Shown here one piece after another: positions 24,805 to 36,660 of a stretch of 64,000 nt of DNA (its first letter is position 1; each line of letters opens with the position of its first letter). Source of the stretch: Trileptium ribeirensis (Eukaryota; Nematoda; Enoplea; Enoplida; Thoracostomopsidae); the NCBI GenBank assembly GCA_030248225.1, contig JASANE010016261.1, positions 1 to 64,000 on the forward strand, written 5' to 3'. The position numbers and the translations under genes were made by a program. The notes under the pieces were generated by a model that made no database searches, was not told the DNA's origin, and saw nothing but the letters and a program-made list of their open reading frames with translations.

Positions 24805-26925
24805 ATACAAAATTTTTCCTCGTCTAGGTCTAGGAACCAATGTTACTAGATGTTTGTACATTTTAAGTATCATTACATGCGATCGCGTGCATTTCGTTTA
24901 ACGACGTTCATTAGAGTACATTATAACCACACGTCCGTTGGTGTACGCTAAGCCGGGTCCCATTGTTGCGATTTTTACATGAAGCCTGAACGCTCAAAAT
25001 GAAACTGGTATATAGGCTAAAAAACCATTCGTATCATCCAAGCTTATCATCAGTCATGGTTTATCTATTTTGGTTTATCAAGACCTGTGTTAGTATGTTA
25101 TATGGTTAGAAACAGGAACGACTTAGTGCTGAGAGCTAGGAGACACGGTTAGGCTAATGATAACAACTATACTTAGGATATAGAGAACGGTGTAGCATGC
25201 ATTGATTTTCGCCCTAACACGTTACATTGGTTACATACCGTAACATTTAAATAAGGATTAGAGATTTTTGTAGAATATATTTTTTATTTTTCGTGCAAAC
25301 CAGTGAAAAAAAAATTGAAGGAGTGGGATAGTGCAAAAATTACAAGGACAGAACAAAAGCTGAAAAGCGTACAAAATTTCGGAGGCGCAGGATGAATGTT
25401 GGAGCACAGGGCAAAATGGGAAACGTTTCCCTTAAAATAGTGAAATACGACAAAAAAAGTCGACCACGTCATCCCACAAAAAGCCCAGATCAAACTGTCT
25501 AATCTTACGCTTAGTATATGTCTCATGCGGACCTGAGATTAGGTTAAACCTCAGGCTTATACTTACGGTATCAAAGGCGGCATAGCTCGCATACAACTTA
25601 AACCACTAAGCTGTGTAACTAGAACAAATTGTGATAGCATTTTACTTGATGAAACAATTGAACTGTTGCTAATGCCTATTGCATTCAAATTTATAGATAA
25701 ACTTTTTTCGGCTCTTTGCGAAAACCATAATTTTAGCAGCAATTTAAACCATAAATGCACATCTAAATGTGTTCTTGATATTTCAAGTGTATCATATATT
25801 TCTGCATTTTTTACATCAACAAGTTTATCAGCGCGAAGAACAGACGTTTATATAGAAGTTTCTCATACGTGATTATCCAAAACCCTGAATTACCTAATAT
25901 AATTTTGAAAATAATGTTACAGCCTAATGGCCCAGAATAGGCCATCCTAAGATAATGTACACAATGTTAGAATTTTGATATATTCCCACAAAAATAGATC
26001 GCAAATGAACAAACAAAACAAATTATTAACACCACCTGACTCCGGTATTTATTTCGTATAAATCTACGAAATCTCGGTTTTATCCTCTCCGAACTTCTAA
26101 TCGGTCATTTTAGAAATATACCAATTAATTTTTCTTCACCGGCACCATGGAAAGTTTTTGTAACTCTGTTTTCGAACGTTTACGTGAATTTTATTGGGTA
26201 ACCATAAATGCCGGACGATTTGTGTATCTGTTTTTACCGATCAGCTTGTGGAACATCTCATTTGGCAATCTTACTAATCGGTTTTAAAGGGTAACTGGTT
26301 TAAAATAATTCCGTCATGATTGCTATAAGCTTTATACCATAAAATGTCTGTACTTTTAGTAACAGCAAGGTGCTACAGCTCCACGCTAGACAAAGCAAAA
26401 TTCGTTAGTAATCTCTTTGAGCACGGTTGATTTTTATTGAGGTTATCACTGATGGAAGCTAGAGTGTTTCTTCCTAGAAGTTAGGTTTTACTTGCATACA
26501 TTCCGAATCAGGGGTACTGCATCTGAGTCCTCAAATCCTCTCCCGAAGCCGCGACCGCGGGTTGCCTCTAAGGGTACCACCGTATCGTCCTGTCAGCTGG
26601 TGCACCAGGCCCACCACCATCTTCTCCCCCGCCGAGAGCATATACCATGACTTATGATAAGCTTGGAATAATACGAATGATTATTTGATTAATGATACGA
26701 ATGGGGTTTTAGCCTATATACCAGTTTCATTTTGGGTGTTCAGGCTTCGTGCAAGGATCATAATAATGAGGCCCAGTTTAGCTGTACACCATCTGTCGCG
26801 CGATAATAAAGTACTCTATTGGACGTCGTTAAACAAAATGCACGCGGATCGCATGTAATGGTACATAAAATGTACAAACATCTAGTAACATTGTTTCCTA
26901 AGCAGCATCACGAGGAAAATTTATA
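24805..26925. mobile_element. 2.1-kb element with long terminal inverted repeats
   Basis: The left arm (about 24811-25068) and right arm (about 26642-26921) are reverse complements over roughly 250 bases with small gaps. Shared landmarks include the ends attttcctcgt, ccaatgttactagatgtttg, cattacatgcgatc, aatgaaactggtatatagg and ccaagcttatcat. The interior is 1.6 kb with a GC-rich block near 26520-26640. It could be a foldback or a long-TIR (Mutator-like) element; no transposase is recognised. Confidence 0.85.
25573..25872 (+). CDS. open frame inside the long-TIR element, unrecognised
   Basis: About 99 codons open from 25573 (after aaag) to TGA/TAA at 25872 with no ATG near its start. The peptide (IARIQLKPLSC ... 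LLDETIELLLMP ... NLNHKCTSKCVLDIS) reads like ordinary protein, not low complexity, so it may be an exon or a captured gene fragment. No boundary is strong. It lies wholly between the inverted arms. Confidence 0.35.
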   Translation, partial: KGGIARIQLKPLSCVTRTNCDSILLDETIELLLMPIAFKFIDKLFSALCENHNFSSNLNHKCTSKCVLDISSVSYISAFFTSTSLSARRTDVYIEVSHT

Positions 26926-27940
26926 AACAATTGGTTTCTATTTACTAAATTTTTAGCAAAAATTTGCAAAACCAGGAAGGAAACTGGCAAAAATGGGGTA
27001 GAATTTGCGCAAAAACTGAATGATGTCCAGCCGGGCGAGGTCCTTAGATTTTTCTTTAACCTCCTGCTCGACCTACTCCACAGAGGGCTTCTACTGTCTT
27101 CCCATGATGACCTATTCCCTCGCCGACCTGACTACCTCCCTCTGAGTCCTCGGAGCGTCAGTATGTATGGTTTTTAGGGTAAGGAAATTATTAATAAAAA
27201 ACCACAGTTTCATTTTTTCAGATAAACAAGTCTCTAAAATATTGTAATCCAGCTCTTTATATACTGTTGTTTCTATATCCGTTTTCAAAGTGCTCATGTT
27301 CGTTTAAAAATGAAACAAAACCTCCTGAAGTATTTTAACTCAACAGAAACTAATACGGATACTTGATTCATCTGGCCACACAGTATTTGAGCGGTTAGAA
27401 GAAACCGCCTGTTCAAACGGCTAATAAATTCGACTTATAGTTAACAATTATTATTGCGAAACTTACTGTTATGACTGACAGTTCAATTCTTGATGTTGTG
27501 ACCGTGACTTCACTTAACTGAAACAATTTGCTGACGTATGATTGGCTTTTAGTCTATGAGCAGTCCCCGCCAACATTATCGTGGGTTACCGGACTTACAC
27601 ACATTCTCTGAATTCTGCGATCCCGACAGAACCCACAATTTTCACCGACCTAACGATGAGCCACTGGAAAGCAGTAACCTACGAATTCACTATTGTTGCT
27701 ATATATATCATTACTATAAAATTCAAACCATCATTTCTACTCCTTCACCGAACTGACAAAGCCTTTGCAACTAACCTTTCTCGTTTTATATCTGCCAGGC
27801 AATCAGTAATTAGTATGCGCAGCGTATAAGCTGAATCCATGTTACAATCGCAAAATCAGTACAAAGCACATCGAATCTTGCTACATATCTAATTGCTACC
27901 AGTCATGATCATTGTTTCGACTACACTAGAGATAATTACT
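26926..27940. other. no gene recognised
   Basis: Contains a gcaaaaatttgcaaaa / ggcaaaaatggggta stretch (26950-27010) beside a GC-rich patch (27030-27150), like the composite repeat at 10.06 kb. Frames of 61-82 codons at 27112-27830 are not recognised. Confidence 0.45.
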
Positions 27941-28020
27941 AGGCATGGGCATCGGGTAGTAAATCGCTACCCGGATACCTGGTTATTCCGCCCGACTTAA
28001 CTACCCGGGTGCCATGACAC
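27940..28020. repeat. small GGGTA/TACCC inverted repeat
   Basis: gcatgggcatcgggtag ... ctacccgg ... ctacccgggtgccatg: nested short inverted repeats. A related structure is at 31015-31100, ending in gtgcccatgc, suggesting a short MITE-like family. Confidence 0.5.
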
Positions 28021-28316
28021 TAAATTCCCTTGCTCGGGATAAGCCGCAGTATCTAGTCAAATTTACGTGTCTTGATATTCAAATTAGTTACGCAAATTTG
28101 CAAATATGGCTTGTAGGTTGCAATGGCGTCGTGCTAAAAGAAACCTTTCGTCCGGCCTATAGTACGGCGGTACGCGTTGTCTCAGGAAAATGGTGTGAAG
28201 AAATATCCAAGGTAAAATACCTTGTATAAACTGAGAAATGCGGCCATACGAATAAGAATACATGTTCGAAAGTAGACAAGGAAAAGTGGTATTATAGACC
28301 ATATATAACATTGTAA

Positions 28317-28341
28317 TATATATATATATATATATATATAT
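28317..28341. repeat. (TA)n microsatellite
   Basis: An uninterrupted TA dinucleotide run of about 25 bases directly before the Penelope-like remnant. Confidence 0.95.
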
Positions 28342-28379
28342 GGAACGCATCTATAAACAAATAAATCATTAGCACATTA

Positions 28380-29530
28380 CCCGTCGATGGACTTTTATCA
28401 GCTTTAAGTTTTTGTGTTAACAACATATGTTTTGTTTTTAACGGCACTGTATACCAACAAACGGACGGCGTAGCCATAGGCTCGCCTTTAAGCCCAACAT
28501 TTTCCAACATTTTCAACGAACGTATCAGAATCAAACTGACCTAGCAATTCAAATCAATTTTTAACGAAGATATGTAGATGCTACGTTCACAGTTTTAAAC
28601 CACTACGAACAAGCAGAACAATTTTAGCTTATCGTAACTCTAAGCACATCAGCATAAATTTCACAATCGGGAACGAAGAAAATTTCTCTATACCATTTCT
28701 TGATATTAGGATCAACAAAAATAAAGGTAATTTTGATGCGCCTACATACAGAAAATCAACCTTCACAGGTTTGCTAAACGATATTTTATCCTAATATTTT
28801 CCCAAAATACAAAACGAGCGCAATTGGTTGCCTTCTATATAAAGCGTTTTAGATAGGCAGTACCTATAGTACAATGCACAACGAAATTCATTCTTTAAGT
28901 CAAACATTAATTAATAAAGATTTTCCATCCAAACTGTGGACAATTCAATCAGGAATAATGTCAACAGGTGGATTTCGCATTCAAATGACATTTGTCGCCA
29001 GGAACTATCACCTGTGACAAACACAATACCAAGTGAGCGTGAATCGAAATATTTCGTTATTAAATCAGCGTTCTTTGGTTCTTTTTCTAACAAGCTCGGA
29101 GTATTAAATTGTTTTAAATAGCTCATCCAACTTGTAACATCTGCATGGTTTTCTTAACTGGCAAGAGAATTAAACATTTTTTCGTTCAAATGATCCTTAG
29201 AATCGTTCAGATAATTTGTTGTTTTTATATTTGGCTGTTCGGCTTGCGAAGCAGACTACAACGACTTCTTTCGCCGACACCTAATAGCCATGATTTCGGA
29301 GCATGCTGGCATCTCGCTAGAACAGGCAAATCTCTTAATAATGCTCGGTTACAGAATTGTAATATTTCATCATCTTAACTCCTGTAACGGTGCAGCTAAC
29401 TCTAGCGACTTTTCAGTAAATGTCCAAATAAGCAGGCCGGAACCGAATATCTCACTACTATAATGAAATTTGGAAAACTTATTCGGTACAAACATCCCAG
29501 CCTCACTAACATCAATTCACCTTGACCTAT
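28380..29530 (+). mobile_element. Penelope-like retroelement remnant (reverse transcriptase plus GIY-YIG endonuclease)
   Basis: The C-terminal half of a Penelope-like polyprotein, broken by frameshifts and stops. In order: RT palm motif YQQTDGVAIGSPLSPTFSN (28445-28500); the catalytic box reads RYVDATF (canonical YVDD) near 28570; HISINFTIGNEEN and IPFLDIRINKNK (28645-28720); TYRKSTFTG; KTSAIGCLLYKAF (28810-28850); linker with NRWISHSN (28936-29121 frame); and a GIY-YIG region with the CSACEADY box near 29240 and RTGKSLNNA at 29320-29350. The second catalytic aspartate is lost and there are at least four frame breaks, so it is inactive. The N-terminal part is missing or unrecognisable upstream of 28380. 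Confidence 0.88.
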
Positions 29531-29657
29531 GCGGTTAACCTAAAGCTATGTCTGGTACTAGTACTTTTATCCTGTTCCTATATATCATGCACTGTAAATA
29601 TATATTATTTCTGCCCAACTAAACTTTAATTCTGCAAAAAGTAAGTTTGACCCCCCA

Positions 29658-29917
29658 GTTCCAGATCTCAAAGATGGGCACATACATACACATGTTCTTC
29701 CGAGTTATAGACAATGGCAACCGTCGCGTTCTGAATCACTAACAGATAAACAGATAACGACAAATATTACTCCAAGACGAAATACCGCAAGACGCTCCAA
29801 ATTAGAAACCAATCGTTTAACATTATACGAAATGCACAAAATATGTGAATTACATCTGTCGAGAAAGGATAGCTTCATCATTCTAAACAATAGTATAAAT
29901 ACTGAAAAATGTTTTTA
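29658..29917 (+). CDS. candidate exon, unrecognised
   Basis: A frame open for 107 codons (29597-29917), unusual in DNA this AT-rich, with no ATG in its first 80 codons, which suggests an internal or terminal exon. A possible acceptor is gaccccccag (29659). The peptide (PDLKDGHIHTHVLPSYRQW ... LTLYEMHKICELHLSRK) is hydrophilic and not low complexity. A possible donor after residue context HKI (atatgtgaat, about 29842) would leave one base, matching the phase-2 frame of the exon at 30301. It follows the Penelope-like remnant but does not resemble it. Confidence 0.4.
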
Positions 29918-30300
29918 GAATCGTTACGTTACGTTACCCATTACGTTACGATAACACAAATGGTATTTACTACTTACCAATGGTGATATTTATAAAATGT
30001 GATTACGGATTATGAATATAGACGGAGGAAACACGATATCAAGATTTTAGCATAACCAATAAAACGAAAAATCAATGAGTCTTGTTTGACTCAGAATCAA
30101 TCGCTTTTTGACTCAAATCCAGTTAACGTTCAACTAAATCATTGAATAGTCAATAGTCTTGACTCTACGGCTTTGCTGTGCCTAAAGAATCTAGTGTAAA
30201 TGAATGTTAATAAACATGTAAATGCATCGGTATATGTCAAATATTTGTTATTACATCATAGGTCTGAATACACATTTCGATTTTTCTATTTTATTTTTAG

Positions 30301-30377
30301 TCTCCTGGATCTATTGTTTGTCGCGCCACCGCTCTTCGAAAGTAACAACGGACCAGCACAAACAGTTTAAGATTTGA
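30301..30377 (+). CDS. candidate terminal exon, unrecognised
   Basis: Preceded by one of the best acceptors in the window (tttttctattttatttttag). With two bases completing a codon the frame encodes 24 residues (SWIYCLSRHRSSKVTTDQHK...) to a TGA at 30377; the two other phases stop within 15-23 codons. It fits the possible donor in the exon at 29658. No family can be named from so short a peptide. Confidence 0.35.
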
Positions 30378-31320
30378 CAAACCATTGTAGATTATTTATA
30401 TCCGGCATTTGTACAGGTTGTGCCAATGTTTTATAGTTTTTTGATACATGGCATTTTACAATTATTCTATCTAGTGGTCGATGTCACTTTTAGAGTTCAG
30501 ACTTAGCTGTTATTTGTAAGTTAGACATAATATAAAATTTGTATTGTGCAGAATCAGGCACGAGTTCGTTAGTTTTTTGTTACCGATTTACTCATATTCA
30601 CCCTATCGTTTTAGAACATAAACTTTTGTATGTCACCACTAGTTTTGATATTGCGTTCTCGTTTTAATTTCTATATTTTGGCAAGGAAAACTATTAAGGT
30701 TGTGAATACGCGATACTCTACTGATTGCTATGAACTTCCGAGACACTTTGCGGCAGCGATAGTTTTTCTTATACAATTAACACATATTCATTCTTGTGTT
30801 TATTAGGCGAAACCCTGTGGCCAAATTAAGATCCATGGTTTTCAAGATAAGTACCTCGCAATAAAGTGAACTATGTGTGTTAAAAATAGATGTCCATATG
30901 CTGCGTACTTCTACTTCACCTATCTTTCTTTTGAGTTAGCAATGTTTCTTAACTTAAGAAGACAATTTTCTAGCAAGACGTCGGAAAATAAATTCTGGAT
31001 AACATACAAAACACCTGATAGCCCGGTACCCGACTGCTGTTCCAGCATCCGGGTAACCCGACGTCGGGTACCCAGGTACCCTGGTAATAGTGCCCATGCT
31101 TCATTATTGCAGCAGTGTTTACCCAACGTAATACCAATCATTAAGTCACATGATGGTTCTTTGAATGTTTAGCAGATCGTGTAGATATTAATTTAAAGAT
31201 TTAAGTAATCAACTAAGGCTATATACGAACAGGTACTACAGACGTTATCTTATATTTCACCTTCGTGTTGTCCCGAAAATTGTATATTCATTCACAATAG
31301 CTTGTTGTTCAAACAAAACG
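30378..31320. other. no gene recognised
   Basis: The overlapping opposite frames at 30873-31172 run through the 31015-31100 inverted repeat (cccggtacccgac ... gtcgggtaccc) and are not credible genes. Confidence 0.5.
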
Positions 31321-31321
31321 A

Positions 31322-31402
31322 GGCCACACGTGGCGAAGTGGTGAAGCGCGCCGTTCCGTAGCCCTAATCTTTAAGTTACGGCTTCAAATCACGTTGATAC
31401 CT
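31322..31402 (+). repeat. tRNA-like sequence, probable SINE head
   Basis: An A-box-like gtggcgaagtggtgaag is followed about 45 bases later by ggcttcaaatcac, a degenerate B-box. The sequence between could form variable-arm-like pairings but no clear acceptor stem. It resembles a tRNA-derived SINE or relic more than a gene. Confidence 0.4.
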
Positions 31403-31689
31403 TTTTGCATATTCAGCAATTTTTCTAGCAAATATGTATGGGCCCTTGACGTGTACGCACAATAGAATTAATACAGCACTCATATTTACATGACTTATCA
31501 AATATTTAGATGCGGAATATGCTAAAAAATTGTCAATTTTTGCATGAACTTCTGATTTGCCGGTGAAAACAAAAAATTACCAAAGTAAATTACACAATGG
31601 CAGAACCCAAAATTTTACGAGCTGGACAAATTGACGGTACATGCTTTGTACCAGAAACAGCAAATCAGCGGTTCTTGAGAAGTATCTAT

Positions 31690-32260
31690 GCATAAGTAAA
31701 CTTTTCGTGCCGCCTACCCTCCTCTTTTGACACTATGTACAAAACGCTGTTAGATAACGATACTGTCATCGCAATAGCCAACTCCAAATTCGAAAATTTC
31801 CGGTCGAGAACACGCGATTGTAAAACGGGTTAATTTCTGTTCACTAGCGCAACACATCTATTTATTGTTTGCTGTTGAATTTGTTGTACAACGCACAACG
31901 TGACAACTCACATTCCGCATTTTTGGTTACGCTAAACCATTTCGTTTTACTAAAGATAATACATGTAGTTCGCGACAATTACATGTAATGTGTAGCTTTA
32001 AAAACATTAAATGGAGAATTTTCGTTCAATAATAAAATAAAAAATTTCCCGCTTAAATGTCAAACGGTCACTAAACAGTTACGGAAGGTATTTGAAGTAA
32101 TCGCTAGTAGACCAGTACTTTGTTTCTTAACGTTTTCCATGCTTTGCCCAAAACACAAATTTTATGTTCTCTTATATGTAGACGGATACCTGGTACGAGC
32201 GATAACCAATCTACAATGATAGAAAGGGATGGTAGGGACGCACCTTAAGTTTACTCATGC
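31690..32260. mobile_element. 571-bp MITE with ~45-bp inverted ends
   Basis: Left end gcataagtaaacttttcgtg + ccgcctaccctcct and right end ggatggtagggacgcacc + ttaagtttactcatgc are inverted partners. The same ends define the element at 40688 and the solo end at 5735. No coding capacity. The superfamily is uncertain. Confidence 0.75.
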
Positions 32261-32339
32261 GCTAATGATCTGAAAAGATAACACAAGTTTGCTGTTAAAG
32301 TTGCTTCTGGATGGATACAAGAATTTTGTTTTAGGAGAA

Positions 32340-32545
32340 AATTATTGAACAATATGGCTCAAAATAATGATGACTTCGAACATATATGCACATGCATATC
32401 AAAATCAGGTGTTTTAACCCCAGTCGGCGGCGGCTGCAATATGGATTTGGGATCTATATTGTTTATATGTGTAGGCACATATGTGAAGCACACATGTACA
32501 TACATAAACACAATATATATACATACATAAGCACATTTATTCGTA
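32340..32545. repeat. copy of the repeat found at 46.1 kb
   Basis: gtcggcggcggctgcaatatg + gatttgggatctatattg followed by an acata/tatat-rich tail resembles the arms at 46130-46375 and 46515-46742 (gtcggtggcggttgg ... ggctttgggatgtatattg). The small frames on both strands come from the repeat. Confidence 0.6.
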
Positions 32546-32700
32546 CACAAATACCCATTTAAGCAAACACATAATACACATACATAAGAATAGGAATATT
32601 ATACATACGTATTACATACTTCTAAAAATATATTCGAATATTACTTTTGAGAGACTTGTAACGTTTCATAAGTTATTATTAACATAAATTTTGCAATTAA

Positions 32701-34137
32701 TGTTGTGAGGGGCAGCGATTTGCAAGGAAATCCTACCACTCACAACCGCTTTCTTTTTCATTTGGACTCCGCAGCTTACGGCTGCCAAGCTTTTCCTTTT
32801 CTCTCTCTCTCGCCGCTGCTAAAAGCGGTGTAGGGCGCGCTACTCTGGGGTTCGTTTTGCAACCGCTCAGTGTTCGTGCGTGGTGGTCTCGCGCTAGCCG
32901 ACTATGGCGACACTCAGATGTTTTGTGTCGCGACATTTTATTTTACTTAGTGCCTGTAAACTATGTTGTTTCATGGCGAAGATGGTTTAGCCTCATCCGT
33001 GGACAACTGCACTCATTGCGGCCTTTTTATACTTCTTTCGCGCTCTGTCGTACTGCGCCGAGTACGTGCAGTACTGTTTATTGCGCGGGTCTCTCTAACT
33101 CGATCAGATACAGCTTGTACTGCTGTGCAGTGGGTGTTTGCGTGACGGTCTTCTACGGGCTATCTCTCGCCGATTGTAGTTTTGTTATAAAAGTGTGTAA
33201 TTTTGAATCTTTGTTGTGCCGACTGTCCTGGACGTAATTATAGATATTACACAATAGTCTTGGTGACCAAAGTACTTGGTATTTACGACACACAGGTATC
33301 GCGTCGTACGAACGTTATCAGTATTCGGGGTTTTATGAACAGCGCTTGTTTTGTACTTGTGACAAATTACTCGTATATTTTGAAGAAATGTATATTGTGT
33401 TAACGACGATACTTTCAGTGCAACTGTAATCAGTTTTGTGGTTTAATTTGTTTGCTACAGGGGTCGGTATTTGTGTTTCTTATCCCTTTGTGGCTTTGCA
33501 TTTTACTGGCATGTCGGTTTCTGTGGGCACGGCCTGGTTAAGCTTCTAAGGCCCCCGGTAGTGACGTTAGTATCACATGATAAGAACTTTCTTCCGCGCA
33601 CACAAAAATGAGTAAAATTTAACTTGCGGCTAATGGGGCAAGTAACCACTTTTCTTGGTCTCGGCGTTTCGGAGGCCGGGTCGCGAAAATTTTCATAAAC
33701 ATTTGCAGTTAGCTCATCCGGGTACTAAAATCGAGCAAAGCAGAGCCTGCTCTCGTGTTCCTGGCTTCGTGTTCCGTATACGTGGTATACTGATTGTAGC
33801 GACTGTGGTGTTTTTTATTATCTCATTTTGTATGTATGTTCGGTAACGTTTATCGTTCCACTAGCGGCTTCGGTTCGCCTGCGCCTGCAGTCAGTTACAG
33901 CTTGGCGGCATCCTGTCATAGTTACGCAGTTCCTTACTGCCCACGCAGCTGGCTAGGTCCGGGCTGCTGGTGAAAGTTGGCCATCTCGTACCGTAACTTA
34001 TATGGTTGGCTGTGGTAATCTCTTTCGGAGCAAACGGGAGCATTACAAAGTTTCTTTTGACTTACTAAATTGAATAAAATCTTGTCTTAAATTTTATCAA
34101 GACTTGTTATCTAATTTGTTTGGAAAGAGCCGCCACA
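32701..34137 (+). mobile_element. possible long terminal repeat of an LTR retrotransposon (BEL/Gypsy-like)
   Basis: A GC-richer segment that starts TGTTGTGAGGGGC and ends GCCGCCACA, giving TGT...ACA ends. It contains a TATA box (ttataaaag, 33185-33193) and a polyadenylation signal (AATAAA, 34073) followed 60 bases later by the proposed end; the next bases (ttttacgaccattttgaggc) sit where a primer site and leader would be. The many 60-126 codon frames here show no gag or pol motif. The matching second LTR was not found, so this is inference from signal order. Confidence 0.35.
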
Positions 34138-36050
34138 TTTTACGACCATTTTGAGGCTCCGATCCTCCGGTATTTTGGTCCTTAAATACTGTTATCTATT
34201 TTCGGGTGAACGACCTCATTTTAACTTTAAGTTTTCGAACTACGAGTTTCCCAAAAATCAAACTTATCTACAGTCGTAAATTTGGCGTTGGAATTTTTAT
34301 TACATTTATGGTGGTACCGTGTCCTCGTTATCAGCGGTGTACTTTGATATAGAAAATATTCAGCAGTACTTCTTTCCAATTGGTTGGTTTAAAGGGTCGT
34401 TTGCGATAACGTTGGCCTCGCTCGGTTGTTCGCGTTCAATCATCGGTCCTCAACTTTCATTATCGGTATTTGGATCAGAGTATAAAACGAGCAACACAAC
34501 TGCATCGAGGAACTCAGTACGGTTTTGGTTTTGTTCAGTTAGGTTTACTCTCGCTCTTTTACGACAACAATCTCCTTCGGGTTTTTGTTTAATGCAACTC
34601 TACCTCCACGACTCTTTCGGCATTATGGTAGCGTAGCAGTTTTTTTTTGGTTATTTTCTATAGGTCGGCTTCAAGGGAGTTCGGCAATTCGGGCTCCGTG
34701 CAGAGAGAGCCTCCGGGCGGAAATTTATAAACCAGAAATTCGGACAAAATAATTTTTAACATCGTCCCTTAGGGTTTTTTCTCTCTTTTGGATAACTTTG
34801 ATCCAGCTGGTTGCTTTCAGTTTTTTTTCCCGCATACCGTACTGGGTTCCCGGTTCCGGCAGGGCCGTATTGTGTTTGTTTTATGACATTACGTGTAATT
34901 GGAGCGATTACTAGCAGCAAGTATTTAGTGTTCATAGGGCGGATTTATATCTGAACTTTGCGTTGATTTGGATTTTAGTAGGGGTCGCTCCGGTTCCCGC
35001 GGGCGGCGCTTCTCTATCCTCGGGGAACCACGCCAAAGTCTGGAAGGGTTTCTCGCCAGGTCTTACGTTGTCCGGCTTAACACCCCCGGTCTTCCCGCGA
35101 CAATTATTACTAAAATTTTCTCTCACTCCAGCGGACAAGCCCCTCCGGGCAACACTGCTTCGAGTCCCCGATGTCCGCGTACGATGGGATTTCTCTGCTC
35201 ACCTCTGGGCTGTCCTCGGAGAGGCCCCCTGTCCCTTCCGACAAAACGCGTGCTCGCCTATTTCGTGTAATGTACCGCAGTACGCTTGGAATTTATACCG
35301 TGGCCCAGCGTCATCGTAGCTATAAGTTCATACTACTATCTACCAGCTTTTTTCTCTACCAATATTTCGCGAGTCTAACCTCGCCAAAAGTTTTTTATGT
35401 GGCAAGCGTGCGGCTGCTCCAGTGCCGGGCGTTTCAGGACATGCTTTTTTGTACATAAGTTCGATAGCGTATCGAGTATGTTTTACTATTTTGGTGCACC
35501 GTGTTATAATTCTATAAAGTATGTGCACCGTGTTATAATTCTATAAAGTATGCTGTAACGTTGATGTATTTAGTAAATCTATTAACCAATCTCGTGTTCT
35601 GCGCTGTTGGCAAAGGGCCGCTCATCTTTTCAACGTTTTTCTATTTTGGTACTCCGGTGATAAATATAAATCGCTCACCGTCCAGCCTAAATCTTAAACT
35701 AGGGCTAAACTTCACTAACATCCCGATCACAATTTTGAATTCAACATTCCGTAACGGAGAACTCGGGTTGCGGAAGGATTTCTCGCGCTTCGGAGTTTTC
35801 CTAGGTGGGTGTATAAGGGCGCCCATTTCCCCTTCACTGGGCGAACGGGTTGCCACGCCAGGGGGACCTGTATCATCCACTAGACAACGTTGGCCGTATT
35901 CACACGGGGGTCCTGCCCAGGAACACCAGGACCAGAGGGCGGCAACTCTCTTCTGCACTGAGCCCACCCCTTGGGGGCTATAGAAATTTCGGGGTGCGGA
36001 GTTCCTGCAGGTAGAGGTTGGGCAGCCCGCGTACCCCGCTACAATGTTAA
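34138..36050. other. GC-rich block, possibly internal part of the LTR element
   Basis: Overlapping open frames on both strands (34963-35319 in two frames; 35561-35983 plus against 35641-35967 minus), with proline, glycine and arginine bias, are expected from GC-rich DNA. No zinc knuckle, protease or RT motif was seen. It could be a decayed gag region or an unrelated GC island. Composition returns to AT-rich at about 36050. Confidence 0.4.
35494..35551. repeat. perfect 29-bp tandem duplication
   Basis: tgcaccgtgttataattcta + taaagtatg occurs twice without change, head to tail. Confidence 0.95.
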
Positions 36051-36660
36051 ATTTCAGTGTTATGTGTGAAGTGGGACATTTATAATATTGAAAACCGGCA
36101 TAGCTCTATGAAAAGATAAGCTAGAAATGCGTAAAACGTACCAAAATGATCCTTTATATGAGAACTAATTGAAATTAACCTCATTATTATAGCAATATTG
36201 AGATATTTTGTTTCAGCGTTTTATAAATTTTATCAAACATGACTAATTTTATGTATGTCTGAAACATTTAACGTCTAAGTGACAATGATCAACGCTTATA
36301 CTTAATGAATTGTAATAGTATATAAACCATTTTTTAATAAACTTGAAAAGATTTTGGAAAACGCCTAATTTTGCGGCAATATATTTTAAATTTTTAGCTT
36401 TTAGTATATAGTTTAAAGATTCAAATGACACATTTTCTTTCTAAAAGACATTCGCGCTCTATTGTTTACGACCTTCGGCACTATATCTATAAAACACACG
36501 TAAAGTTGTATATAATTTTCAAACGCACGCACAATATAACTTTCGGCATCAAAAGATTTGTAACAGTACCATGTTTATAATCCATTCAGAATTTTTATGG
36601 TTTATTTTTATTGATTGGTTTATATGGTTTTATATAGTTTTCTTTTTGGTTTGGGAGCAC
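36051..36660. other. AT-rich stretch without gene
   Basis: No coding, repeat or RNA signal recognised. Confidence 0.6.

Noticed and set aside
28084..28534. Minus-strand ORFs rich in YIYIYI
   Set aside because: They read through the TA microsatellite and the antisense of the Penelope-like RT.
34963..35319. 118- and 100-codon overlapping ORFs in two plus frames, plus a minus ORF
   Set aside because: Expected in GC-rich DNA where stops are rare; no recognisable motif and no consistent frame.
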